This document shows positions 20,354-30,485 of a DNA stretch of 64,000 nucleotides, piece by piece. The notes under the pieces are model-generated. The model was not told where the DNA came from, searched no databases, and worked only from the letters and a program-made list of their open reading frames with translations. The stretch's first letter is position 1. Each line of letters opens with the position of its first letter. The stretch is from Agarophyton chilense (taxonomy: Eukaryota; Rhodophyta; Florideophyceae; Gracilariales; Gracilariaceae), in NCBI GenBank assembly GCA_030374765.1, contig JARGXX010000001.1, positions 1 to 64,000 of the forward strand, written 5' to 3'. The position numbers were made by a program, and so were the translations under genes.

Positions 20354-22960
20354 CTAAATCTCCTCCTCATCGTCTTCAAAGAGTTGAAACCCACCACTGG
20401 AGAGTTCATCATCATCATCATCATCATCACTGTCACGTCCAATATTTCCCCTTATCACGTTGTCTTTCTCTGGAGTACCTGCCTCACTTACTCCGCGCTT
20501 CACTGGTTTGTCGTCATCTTCTTCATTGAGGACAATGCAAAAATGCTTTGAGATAAGGTCCATGGTTTCCTTGAAGTCAGTGGAGTAGCAAGCAGCATAC
20601 GTACAGCGCAATTGCTCAACTGATGTGTTCATTTGCTTTGCAACCAATCTCAAAAACTTTTCCTCAGACATGGATTTACCAAGCGATCCAGAACGAAACT
20701 GATGCAGCATTGATGTGGCGTAGCTGGCGCGCAATGTCATTGCAGTAACTGATTTCAGATCGGGATCTATTTCGCGCATGAACATCTTGATGGAATTTGA
20801 AACATTGGCTGTGGTAAGAAAGTCCCCGTACCGTGAATGCAAGAGAAGTGGCTGACCAGTCTTAGATATCAACTGATCGTTTCTACTGCGATGTAGAAGA
20901 ATTGGTCGTACTACTTTGACGTGGAATCGAAGGTATGACACAATCATGCAGGGAAAGTTAACATTCGGAATGTCTAGCGCTCTTGCCGTCTTCTCTGAAA
21001 GCGTGTTGATACCGACTGTATTTCCGCCATTGCCACCAGCCCTCCCCATTTCCTTGAGCTCTTTCTTAGTCGGACACTGAAGTTTTGCGTATGCCTGTGG
21101 CCGTTGTCCTCCACCGCACAAAGCAAGGAGAGCTAGAAAGTTGATGCACCATTTGTCGAGGAGCCCTTGGTTCTTTTGCATCTTCTGCACGCTCTTCTCA
21201 TGGCCTTTGCCATTGACATCGGCTGCAAAATTGTTACAAATATCTGAGAGACGACCTCGCGCAAGCCGAACCCCGCGCTTGATATGATCCTCAGTGACAA
21301 TCATATGATTTTGAACGCGTTTCTCAGCCGCCTGCTTCATTCGAGATTCCTTTCGGGCACGTGTTTTAGCGGCGTTGAAGATTGTACTCAAAAACATCAT
21401 AACCCTTTCCAAGTCAGAAATCTTTTCGGCATTCGTTACGTACCTCATTCTGGCAAACCTGCACACATTGAGGAGTGTGTTGCACTTTGAAGCCACAGTG
21501 CAGCAGGATGCCATGGAAATGAAGTGGTTGATGAAACACTTCATAAGGTTCTCATTTGAAACACATGAAAACAACGAGTTCTTCCGCCATCCCGAAGATC
21601 GGCGCATCACACAAGCAGAAATACACCAGCGCATAAACTGCCCGGTGATTGACTTCACCAACATAAAACTGGTCCCACTGGAAACATTCATCAGTTCGCG
21701 TGTTTTGTATTTCAGGGAATAGATCTCTTTCAGGTCCTCACAGTTTTCAGGTGTAATTCTGAGACCTGCGTAGGCTGTGAGGCCCTTCCCGACCCTAGGA
21801 CATTTCTCCTTCAGCAGAGCGATGGGGCTCGTGAAGAATTCTGGGTCACGAAGGAGCGTATCACGAATCATCATGTGCCACTTTTCTTTGGATGATAATT
21901 GTTGCCCTGGATCCTTGTGTGTGATCATCAGATCGGGGGCGTTGACCTCGTCTACCTTCCCGTAACCATAAGCACGTCTGGAATTGAATTTCGAACGGTA
22001 GATATCTGCTCGGGAGTGCCAATATGCATCATTCATCTGATCCAGCTCTCTCTCTTGATATTCGAGAAGACCTGTTAAATCCATGGGTTTTAATTCTTCA
22101 CCATCATCTGTGTTTTCTGCTTTCACTCCTTCCTCTTCTCCAATAATATCAACAGTTCTTCCGTCGATGTGGTTCGAGAGCCCCGTTTCATCCTCATTTT
22201 CCCCTTCTCCGTGCTCTTCGGAGTCACTAAAGCTCAAGCGCTGGGGCTTTTCTTTTGACGAAACAAGAACTTTCCCGTCATTTGTTGTATCTCCCACGGG
22301 TTTCTCGAATGCAGGCGGCTGTTCGCCGGAATCACGTGGCGGTAGATAGTGGACATCTTCATGATACTCTCCTTCATCTTCCCATGCTCTCTGCATCTCA
22401 TTGTGACCGAAATGTGGAGCATGGTGGGGGTTTCTCATCTTTGTTGTAGATGGAAGCTCGGGAACCACCGACTTCAATCGGTTCTTTCTATTACTCCTTG
22501 TCGTATTGCTAGGATTGGGTTCTAAATCAGACTGGGATGCAAGTGAGGAAGACAAAGTGCCTGGTGGGGTTGCCTTTTTCTTTTTCTTTCGAGGGCCTTC
22601 GTCTTCATTATCGCTTTGAGGAGCATGGAGAGCTTTTTTCACCTGTTGCGTAGACGGCAACTCGGGACCCGCAGACGTCAATCGGTTCTTTCTATTTTTC
22701 CTTTCCACAGTGCTTGGATGTGGAACTGAATCAGACGGGGATCCAAGGGAGGAAGACAGATCATCGGGTGGCGTTGCCTGGTTCTTTTTATTTCGAGGGC
22801 ATTGGTCTTCATTTTCGCCTCTTCTCGATTGTTTTTGGCGGTGTCTTTCGTGTGTTGCCGACTGGCCTTCACGTCGTGAAAGCTTATATTGTGGTTCGGG
22901 AGATTCTATGTCGGACGAGATTCCGTAGACGGTGTTAAAAAACCCGGCCGCGTTCGTCAT
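20354..22960 (-). CDS. Crypton-like tyrosine recombinase
   Basis: 868 residues. Residues 1-330 are charged and low-complexity, with two copies of a roughly 65-residue segment (ATPP.LSSSL..SD and NRKNRL) near 55-180. The C-terminal 350 residues resemble tyrosine recombinases: LLALCGGGQRPQAYAKL (about 617, first catalytic Arg), a LLLHSRYGDF stretch, AMTLRASYATSM (about 740, second Arg box) and EQLRCTYAACYS (about 786, candidate nucleophile Tyr), in the order seen in Crypton and DIRS-type enzymes. The tail (about 850-868) is strongly acidic with a GAT/GAC run. It converges on the C48 gene, whose 3' end is 342 bp away. Likely role: excision and integration of a DNA transposon. Element ends were not identified. 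Confidence 0.7.
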   Translation of the reverse strand: MTNAAGFFNTVYGISSDIESPEPQYKLSRREGQSATHERHRQKQSRRGENEDQCPRNKKNQATPPDDLSSSLGSPSDSVPHPSTVERKNRKNRLTSAGPELPSTQQVKKALHAPQSDNEDEGPRKKKKKATPPGTLSSSLASQSDLEPNPSNTTRSNRKNRLKSVVPELPSTTKMRNPHHAPHFGHNEMQRAWEDEGEYHEDVHYLPPRDSGEQPPAFEKPVGDTTNDGKVLVSSKEKPQRLSFSDSEEHGEGENEDETGLSNHIDGRTVDIIGEEEGVKAENTDDGEELKPMDLTGLLEYQERELDQMNDAYWHSRADIYRSKFNSRRAYGYGKVDEVNAPDLMITHKDPGQQLSSKEKWHMMIRDTLLRDPEFFTSPIALLKEKCPRVGKGLTAYAGLRITPENCEDLKEIYSLKYKTRELMNVSSGTSFMLVKSITGQFMRWCISACVMRRSSGWRKNSLFSCVSNENLMKCFINHFISMASCCTVASKCNTLLNVCRFARMRYVTNAEKISDLERVMMFLSTIFNAAKTRARKESRMKQAAEKRVQNHMIVTEDHIKRGVRLARGRLSDICNNFAADVNGKGHEKSVQKMQKNQGLLDKWCINFLALLALCGGGQRPQAYAKLQCPTKKELKEMGRAGGNGGNTVGINTLSEKTARALDIPNVNFPCMIVSYLRFHVKVVRPILLHRSRNDQLISKTGQPLLLHSRYGDFLTTANVSNSIKMFMREIDPDLKSVTAMTLRASYATSMLHQFRSGSLGKSMSEEKFLRLVAKQMNTSVEQLRCTYAACYSTDFKETMDLISKHFCIVLNEEDDDKPVKRGVSEAGTPEKDNVIRGNIGRDSDDDDDDDELSSGGFQLFEDDEEEI

Positions 22961-24100
22961 CGCTCAAAGACTGCCTAAAAACGTGAAGAGTTTGGAATGC
23001 AGAACGCAACTGTAGGGTTTAGAAGACGTAAGAACCGGATAATAAAAAAAGAGAGGAAATGCAACAGAAGCCGAAGACACTCATCCCGCGTTGGGGACAA
23101 TGTACAAACGAGAAAAGACTCGACTACTACCCTGAGAAACACGAGCTGGCTCTGAAATACTCCTTTTCTGCGAAGATGAGAGCATGGACTGTGCGCAGGG
23201 AGCACAGGGTACACAAACTGGACTTCTCGCTTGTTCCTTACAGAATCCAAATTCACAGTTTATACAGGAAGACGACGGCATTGATGCTTCTACCTTTTCA
23301 GTTCATGCCAAAGTGTATGTACGCGCGTCAGGTTTGTACCTCTTTAATTTCAATTCCAATATCGCCAACTTGCACGGGAACTGATGGATCTCATGGGGGG
23401 GCTCTTTAATTTCTCTTCCAGTATGTAGGCAGTGGAGGTACCACTTGAGAGGTGTATTCGCCAAAACTGATCTCATATTTGCAGTTTGGAATGTATATCT
23501 GATCATGTGGGGAAGACAGGGAGTTTGTCTGTGCTGCACTGTATACAATCAAGGGAAGGACTGCGCAAGATAGGTAACTCCTCCATCTTTGAGGATCATA
23601 CATATATTCACGCATTGCCGAAAACATGTGTCACGCTAGATCCGTGCTGTATGACGCTTGAGGTGTTGGTGATCTCGTTTCATTCTAAAAATCGTCAGAC
23701 CCCATTGAAACTAAACTGCCAACATCTGCATGAAGTCCTAAAACCCCTACGTCTTCTTCTGAGGCGAGAACCAAAGTCCCGATTTCTGCAACTCGTTGTT
23801 GTGTTGCCTTTGCAAGCGATTATAACGCGAAGAAAAAAACATGGAGTTGTGCGCGTAGTAGTGCTTAGGTATTTTTTGCTCGTCAGCCCACTCTGACATC
23901 TTTCTGCTACAAAAAACCATTAGTAGTATAGTAGAAAAAGCTGATGGCTATTCTGGAACGACTAGACTCTTATAAAAGAACAGATTCCAATTTCAAGTCG
24001 TAGTCGTTTAGAAAGCCCTCGGCAATTTTGGGCAAGAATGAAAAACAAAATACAGCAGCGATTGTGAAGAACTCCTTTGTAAACACTGCATGACGCCCAT
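22961..24100. other. Intergenic region without recognisable genes
   Basis: Several frames of 60-136 codons exist on both strands but overlap one another and have no protein-like pattern. It includes the upstream region of the leftward recombinase gene. I see no repeat or RNA gene here. Confidence 0.5.
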
Positions 24101-24104
24101 GGCC

Positions 24105-24205
24105 AGTGAGAGCCATGCAGTGTGACGAGAATTGAACCCACGATCTCCGGCGGCGTAACACAGTGTGCAGGGCCAGTGCACACTGTACTACGCCAGCGGA
24201 TTTCG
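24105..24205 (-). repeat. tRNA-derived sequence with Pol III-like boxes (minus strand)
   Basis: On the minus strand TGGCGTAGTACAGTG resembles an A box and GGGTTCAATTCTCGT a B box, about 45-50 bases apart. The T-stem pairs imperfectly and the acceptor stems do not match, so a functional tRNA is unlikely. GCACACTGT and ACAGTGTGC form an inverted repeat between the boxes. It is probably a SINE head or tRNA relic. Confidence 0.4.
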
Positions 24206-24514
24206 CTTGGTCAACCATCGACCAGCGGTCCAATTTAATCTAAACTGCGGTCTTGCAGTATCCCAATATCCTATGCACAAACCATGGCAACATCGGTATG
24301 TGTACACAAACACGTATCACAGAGCGAGAGCGGTGGACAACGTGTCATTGGTGTTCAGCGTGTAGTGAACGTGTAATGTATGTCCGCGGAAGAGTTCGCT
24401 ACGTGTGCCACGTGTTGTCTAGAATGGAGGATACACTCCTCCATTCCCAATTTGAGGATGGCTGCCACAAAAAATCAACCTCAAATCTGACAAAGATGAT
24501 GTCCATCTTCTGAA

Positions 24515-25402
24515 TCCTGTTTAAAACGGGAAACAACCGGGGAAAAAGAGTAAAACCCCGTAAACCCAGGTATTTCTCATTCTGTAAAACCGATACACCC
24601 CTGAAAACCCCGATGAAAACCCTTTAAACCGATTAAACCGGGTATTTGTTAAACCATAAATCCGATAAAACCCTTAAAACCCAAATAAAAACCCTTTAAA
24701 CCTCAAAAACACATTTTCGAGTTTCGTCAATCCTTATGAAAACCTTTAAAACCTGGAAAACACAATTGCTTCTATTCTAAAACCCCTGAAAACCATGAAA
24801 AACATGGTAACCCTTTTAAACCCAATCTTAAAACCTTGAAAAACCCTAAAACCAAAAAAAGCTCTCTACAAAACATAGAAAACACAAAAAACCTCGTTAA
24901 ACACATTTCCCGGTTTCGCGTTCTCCTTCGAAAAACTAATTCCAAATTCCTAAAACCGCGTAAAACAATACGAAAACCGCACTTAAACCGAAAAACCATC
25001 CCTATAGTTATAGTAGAAAGAACCCCTAAACCCTAAACAATCTGTTCACCACGCATTCGTACTATACTGGAACTTGACGTCTCGACTCTAGACCCCTAAA
25101 ACCCCTAAAATCCAATAAACGCAAAGCTTCCCCTAAAACCCGTAAAGCCCACCAGCCCCTAAACAATGTTTTCCTCTCCGTAAATAAAAAATCCCATAAA
25201 GGTAAAGTTTCCCCTAAACCCCCTGAACCCCTGAACCCCTGAACCTGTAAAACCCCTAAAACCCCTACACAATGTTTTCCTCTCCGTAAATTCAAAATCC
25301 CATAAAGGTAAAGCTTCCCCTAAAACCCCTAAACTCCTAAACCCCTGAAACCTGTAAAAGCCCGTACACAATGGTTTCCTGTACGAAAACGTAAACTCCC
25401 GT
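24515..25402. repeat. Degenerate interstitial telomere-like belt
   Basis: Continuous C/A-rich sequence of the form AAACCCC(T/G)TAAA with many variants (AAAACCCTTTAAACC, CCCCTGAAAACC), in the same C-strand orientation as the terminal telomere. From about 25080 it becomes closer to CCCCTAAA and contains a repeated unit, CAATG(T/G)TTTCCTCTCCGTAAA followed by an AAAATCCCATAAAGGTAAAG type segment and TTCCCCTAAA, at about 25165, 25268 and (partial) 25368. I infer an old telomere or subtelomeric array decayed by point mutation. Confidence 0.8.
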
Positions 25403-25403
25403 A

Positions 25404-26262
25404 GGCCCTGACCAATAGCTACTTTGTGGCGATGGCACTGTTGGGCAAACCTTAACGTCATAAGACCCTACCTGGCATCGTTAAGCATACGTCATCCCTA
25501 CCTCACTGAACGCACTGCACGCGTCTTCTTTACCTGAGAGTGTGGCGCCAGCACTCGCCTGACCTACTACTCACCACACTCAACCTACATTGAACTTGAC
25601 AATACCAACGAATATCGGCCCCCAGTGTTGCCGGATATGAAAACCATCCTAGAACCAAGCGCAAACGCACCTTTTTTAGCCGCGTCCACGACCCCAAAAA
25701 CGCACATACAAAACGCCTGACAATGTGCCAACTGCCTCCACGAAATCGCCACAGAACCAAGCGCAAACGCATACCCTAACTCTTTCTTTTGATAAAATTT
25801 TCGCACATTATCCAGCTTACAACACAGATCGACTGTGCAGCGGAGATGTGGCTGAAACCAAGCGCCTTTGAGTGCCACACTCGACGCACGCCTCCACGTT
25901 GTGTAGCAAAAATGTTACAATAAAGCATGTGCAAACGCAGGATTCGGCAGAAAGCCCAGGGCGCGTAAAATTTATGATTTTTTCAAAAGCAAATATTGCG
26001 AAAATGGGTGCTGCGCCCCTACATCTGGCAAGTCGCGCGCTACGTTACCCGAATGAAGCGCCTGAGCGCAATTAGCCACGATTTTTTGAGCGTGCCAATG
26101 TGTCATACGCGCTCTCCAGCACAACGTTTTCCATCCAGGGGGTCAAAATCGCACATACGTCGAATGCAGCGCGTGGCGCTTGGTGTATGTAATTACCAAG
26201 CGCTACTGACAACTGCGTTTTACCAAGCGCCAGCCCACACTTACAACCTGTAATATATATAG
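25404..26262. repeat. Repeat A, copy 1 (about 860 bp)
   Basis: Nearly identical to copies at 26590-27450 and 37535-38354. It carries five direct ACCAAGCGC motifs and one inverted GCGCTTGGT; the last pair forms a perfect 9-bp stem (26176-26184 with 26195-26203). It ends in CCTGTAATATATATAG. It has no coding frame with protein-like features and is inserted in the telomere-like belt. It is likely a non-autonomous transposon or LTR-like sequence of unknown class. Confidence 0.8.
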
Positions 26263-26589
26263 AGATGAGTTTGGTATGGCAACTGTCACAAGTTCATACA
26301 CACCCGTGGTGTCTCAGACACCCGTTTTGTCTCAGACACCCGTTTTGTCTCGGACAACCTCCATTTTTGGCACCTTCTATCGCGCTTTTCTAGTGTCGAT
26401 CAGACTTGCATTTGCGGTGTACTGAGGCCTGCTATTCGGTAGATTTAATCAAAATACATGTCTGGCTGCTTGACCTGCGCCACAGCATAATTTTTACAAT
26501 TTTTTGTCTGGCCGGCCCTGTTTTCAACTCAGACACAGACATCAAAAAATTCATTGATTTTTCAGCATGCCAAAACACCAATATATTCA
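26263..26589. repeat. Repeat B, copy 1 (about 327 bp)
   Basis: Matches 38813-39143 almost exactly. It starts AGATGAGTTTGGTATGGC and ends CACCAATATATTCAG. It contains a short tandem of an 18-bp unit (TCTCAGACACCCGTTTTG, about 26323-26355). It lies exactly between two A copies, so the order here is A-B-A, resembling two terminal repeats around a short body. Confidence 0.75.
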
Positions 26590-27450
26590 GGCCCTGACCA
26601 ATAGCTACTTTGTGGCGATGGCACTGTTGGACAAACCTTAACGTCATAAGACCCTACCTGGCATCGTTAAGCATACGTCATCCCTACCTCACTAAACGCA
26701 CTGCACGCGTCTTCTTTAGCTGAGAGTGTGGCGCCAGCACTCGCCTGACCTACTACTCACCACACTCAACCTCCATTGAACTTGACAATACCAACGAATA
26801 TCGGCCCCCAGTGTTGCCGGATATGAAAACCATCCTAGAACCAAGCGCAAACGCACCTTTTCTAGCCGCGTCCACGACCCCAAAAACGCACATACAAAAC
26901 GCCTGACAATGTGCCAACTGCCTTCACGAAATCGCCACAGAACCAAGCGCAAACGCATACCCTAACTCTTTCTTTTGATAAAAATTTCGCACATTATCCA
27001 GCTTACAACACAGCTCGACTGTGCAGCGGAGATGTGGCTGAAACCAAGCGCCTTTGAGTGCCACACTCGACGCACGCCTCCACGTTGTGTAGCAAAAATG
27101 TTACAATAAAGCATGTGCAAACGCAGGATTTGGCAGAAAGCCCAGCGCGCGTAAAATTTATGATTCTTTCAAATGCAAAAATTGCGAAAATGGGTGCTGC
27201 GCCCAAACATCTGGCAAGTCGCGCGCTACGTTACCCGAACGAAGCGCCTGAGCGCAATTAGCCACGATTTTTTGAGCGTGCCAATGTGTCATACGCGCTC
27301 TCCAGCACAACGTTTTCCATCCAGGGGGTCAAAATCGCACATACGTCGAATGCAGCGCGTGGCGCTTGGTGTATGTAATTACCAAGCGCTACTGACAACT
27401 GCGTTTTACCAAGCGCCAGCCCACACTTACAACCTGTAATATATATATAG
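26590..27450. repeat. Repeat A, copy 2 (about 860 bp)
   Basis: Same content as copy 1 with a few per cent substitutions and the same ACCAAGCGC motifs and hairpin. It ends CCTGTAATATATATATAG. It lies immediately upstream of the frameshifted ParB-like/C48 gene region and may have supplied or displaced its promoter. Confidence 0.8.
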
Positions 27451-27549
27451 ACCACTTCCCGTCCGTTTCAGCCTCTACTTTTTGCACCATTGTAAAGTGC
27501 AGGGCCGTAGCTACAGATATAGTGCGCCCTCCCCCGGACCCCCCCCTAA

Positions 27550-27570
27550 TTGGGGGGCTGCGCCCCCCAA
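27550..27570. other. GC-rich perfect inverted repeat upstream of the second ParB-like/C48 gene
   Basis: TTGGGGGGC (27550-27558) and GCCCCCCAA (27562-27570) form a 9-bp perfect stem with a 3-base loop, flanked by long C-runs. It could be a hairpin or G-quadruplex former, or the end of a small transposon. It would sit in the 5' UTR of the gene starting at 27685. Confidence 0.6.
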
Positions 27571-27684
27571 ACCCCCCCCCCTCTTTTTCGTTCTCACCAG
27601 GTACTCCATTTCAGGTTTATCTCCGTTCGGATCAACCACTTTTCATTTCCACTACCTCGTTTTGACTTCTTCCGCCTTTCTCTC

Positions 27685-30485
27685 ATGCCCAAGCGCGATG
27701 CTGTTAAGGTCAATACCGCCTATGACAGAAGTATGGAATCCCTTTCCATCTTCTCGTCGAATGTTTATCGACGAATTCAGGAAGCCAGAACGTCTTCTGT
27801 GCGTGTGGCTTGTGTAGATCTCTTCGTTGGACCCGTTTTTGGCCGTCGCACATCTATGAAGAAGTTAACTACGTTAGCCCAGGAGATTGGTTCAAGTCTG
27901 GAATACCATTTGTCAGAGCCTCTGCTGATACTGAACGGAACGGGTAGCGTGCTGTATGGTAAACTGGTTGTTGTCGGTGGTGGACACCGTTTCCTGGTGG
28001 GAGCCCGACAGAAGCATATGCTCTTGATACCGTACCAAGTTGTGGATCTATCTAATCTTAATGATGATGGAAGTCCTGTAGACTTTTTGCGCCACGATTT
28101 CCTTCTCATTCATCACATAGAATCTTCTGAGCCGCGGCCTGCGGTTTACGGGATCATGGCACAAGTAGCCGAATATGAAAAGCTTCGAAACTACTGGAAG
28201 ATGAAAGAAAATGAGCGCGTCCGCAAGCTCAACCACCCCAGCGCTACACCCCTATCTCCAACACATCCCAAAATTATCGATCTCTACAAGGTACTCTACA
28301 AACCATCGCGAAACAGAAGTACTCATGCCATTGCTTTCATGGATCCATCTTTAACTATGAAGACATTGCACGGTTACTTATCGGGGGCGGATAGATTACT
28401 GAAAGCAAACGTAGTTGGAGATCTCTGTTTCTTGGAAGGCTTTGCAAACACAAGCTTCAACATTAGATCGCTTGAAACTGTACGTACCTGGAAGATCTCA
28501 AAGATTAAAGCTACCTTGACCACTGGTTCCATATCATTGAGAAGGAACCAGATACGCTGCTAAAGTTTGTCAAGGAGAGAAAAACGGGAAAGAAGAAGGA
28601 CAATAAATCTACCGATAAGCAGTCCTGTAAGAACAATTCAACCATCCCCGGTCCGCCGATTCAGCATACAAAGCCTCCTGCTGGATGGGAATCTTACATT
28701 AATTGGACAGTGCAGGGGACGCTTTCCCTACTTGATCAACTGAAGTGGGCGCTCGAAGAAGAAGACGAAAGGGTGAGGAAGCAGGCGGGATGTTCGGCTA
28801 CGGTGATTGATGACAACTCAGACAAACTGGATATTGTTGAAAAAGTGAGATTGAGGATGTTATCTGCCCAAACGAAAGCTGGGCATGTTGTTGACTTAGC
28901 AGCCCTTGTACAGGAAGAATCTGTTTCTTTCGAAACGGCCAGAGACCGTAGTGCTGAACTAGTTGTGGCAGGAGGGTTACTAAGGACCAAACTCAGTCTA
29001 TCTCCAAACGATATACTTTCTATACAGAACCTAAGCTGGGCTACTGATCAAGTGCTTTTGTATACAATCTCGTTTTTGAACAACTGGACAGATCGCACTA
29101 TGAAAGAAGTATACGTATTGGACCCTTTACTAACGCACGGGTGGTGGGATAACAAATTTAACGAGGACTCCGCTGCTCTCAGACAGTTGCAGCAAAACGT
29201 TCGATCGACCACAAAGGCGAAAATCAACCCCCACGAACTAGTTTGGAGGTCTCAGGTGTCGTTCTTGCCAATGTGTGGAAACAAGCACTGGAGCCTAGCT
29301 GTCCTTATAAACCTCCCCCAACTTCTTGATTCAATGGAGTTCAACTCAAATCTTAAGGATGAGCAGTATCCGTCCCACCAAGTCGCTCGATGTATTATAA
29401 TGGATAGCATGAATGCCAAGACATCGCCACATCAGAACCTTGCGCAAAATGTACTGCATTACCTTACCTGTGCTTATCCGAACCCGACGCTACAGACTGA
29501 GACTCTGCGAAGATTACTTCCCATTTTCGAGTACAGAACAAACCTGCAGAAAGCGTGTGAATGTGGCTTTTTCGCCACTTACCATGCTGCAGTCACAACT
29601 CGAAACATTCAAGTGTTCCGTGAAGGTAATTTGGAGGATGTACGCACCTACCTCAGTGACGTGCGGAGGAGTTACTCGTTCAGTGAATATGCTCATTCTC
29701 TTCAAACGAGGATGCATATCATGCAATTCAAATTTGGCCAAAACGGGAGAAAATGTGTAGGCAGCAACGTCTTTCTTTGGAACGACTATGAAAGTGCTCA
29801 TGAGCCTCATCAGCGCGAGGATTCAAAGAAGTTACCGGAATCAAAGCTCTCCAAACATGAGCCTGTGTCGAACAGGACAAGGCTAAAAGCTGGAACGTCC
29901 AGAACGTCGCAGAAGACCATCGATATCAGCGATGAAGCCCCATCGTCCAACGACCCAACCCGAGAAGACAAATCAACTACAAGGCCACCAACAACTTCGT
30001 CACCCAACCTTGAAACCAACAAAGGAATTGCTCGTGCTCTACTGCAGTTCAGTCTTAATACCGCCCCGGAAACTAAAGTCGAGGAAGGTGGTTTCATTCA
30101 CATTTTGAGCGACCCGAATGTGGAACGGGTGATGCAAGAAGTGTACCGGAGCAACGATGTGCTGCAGGCTATAGGAAAGGTCACTTCCGTTCTGGCGCCT
30201 CGTATTGAAGAGGCTTTGCAAAGGACGAGAACCCCTCCTACAAAAGAGAGTTTCAACGGAGACAAAGGCCCGAGTTTGATGTTACCAACCTCTCAGCTCG
30301 GTGCCTCCAACCCAGATCATCATTTCGAGGAGCGGACTGGCACTGATGCAGAATCAATATTACTGGAAGGTGCAAAATTGATGAAACACAGCGCGGACAA
30401 GAGTATTCAGAAAGAATGGCAGGAATGTATGCAGAAAGCGAAGGAGCTCATTGATCATGTGAAGAAAAAACGTAGGCTCAACTAG
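27685..30485 (+). pseudogene. Second ParB-like / C48 protease gene, interrupted by one frameshift
   Basis: Homologous end to end to the protein at 17285-20011. The first part (27685-28563) contains the ParB-like region (VVGGGHRFLVGARQ; IESSEPRPAVYGIMAQ). Near 28500-28511 the homologous frame shifts by -1 and continues to 30485, containing C48 residues His (NKHWSLAV, about 29284), Asp (IMDSM, about 29401) and Cys (LQKACECGFFATYH, about 29556). No slippery heptamer is seen at the shift, so a single-base indel is likely. If it is a sequencing error the gene is intact at roughly 930 residues. The C-terminal helical end (SIQKEWQECMQKAKELI) matches the first copy. A YR-helicase gene follows downstream on the same strand. 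Confidence 0.7.

Noticed and set aside
23059-23896. Several 60-136 codon frames on both strands
   Set aside because: Overlapping frames without conserved motifs or codon-like pattern; treated as non-coding.
28500-28515. Programmed frameshift in the second ParB-like/C48 gene
   Set aside because: No slippery heptamer in the correct frame is present; an indel is simpler.
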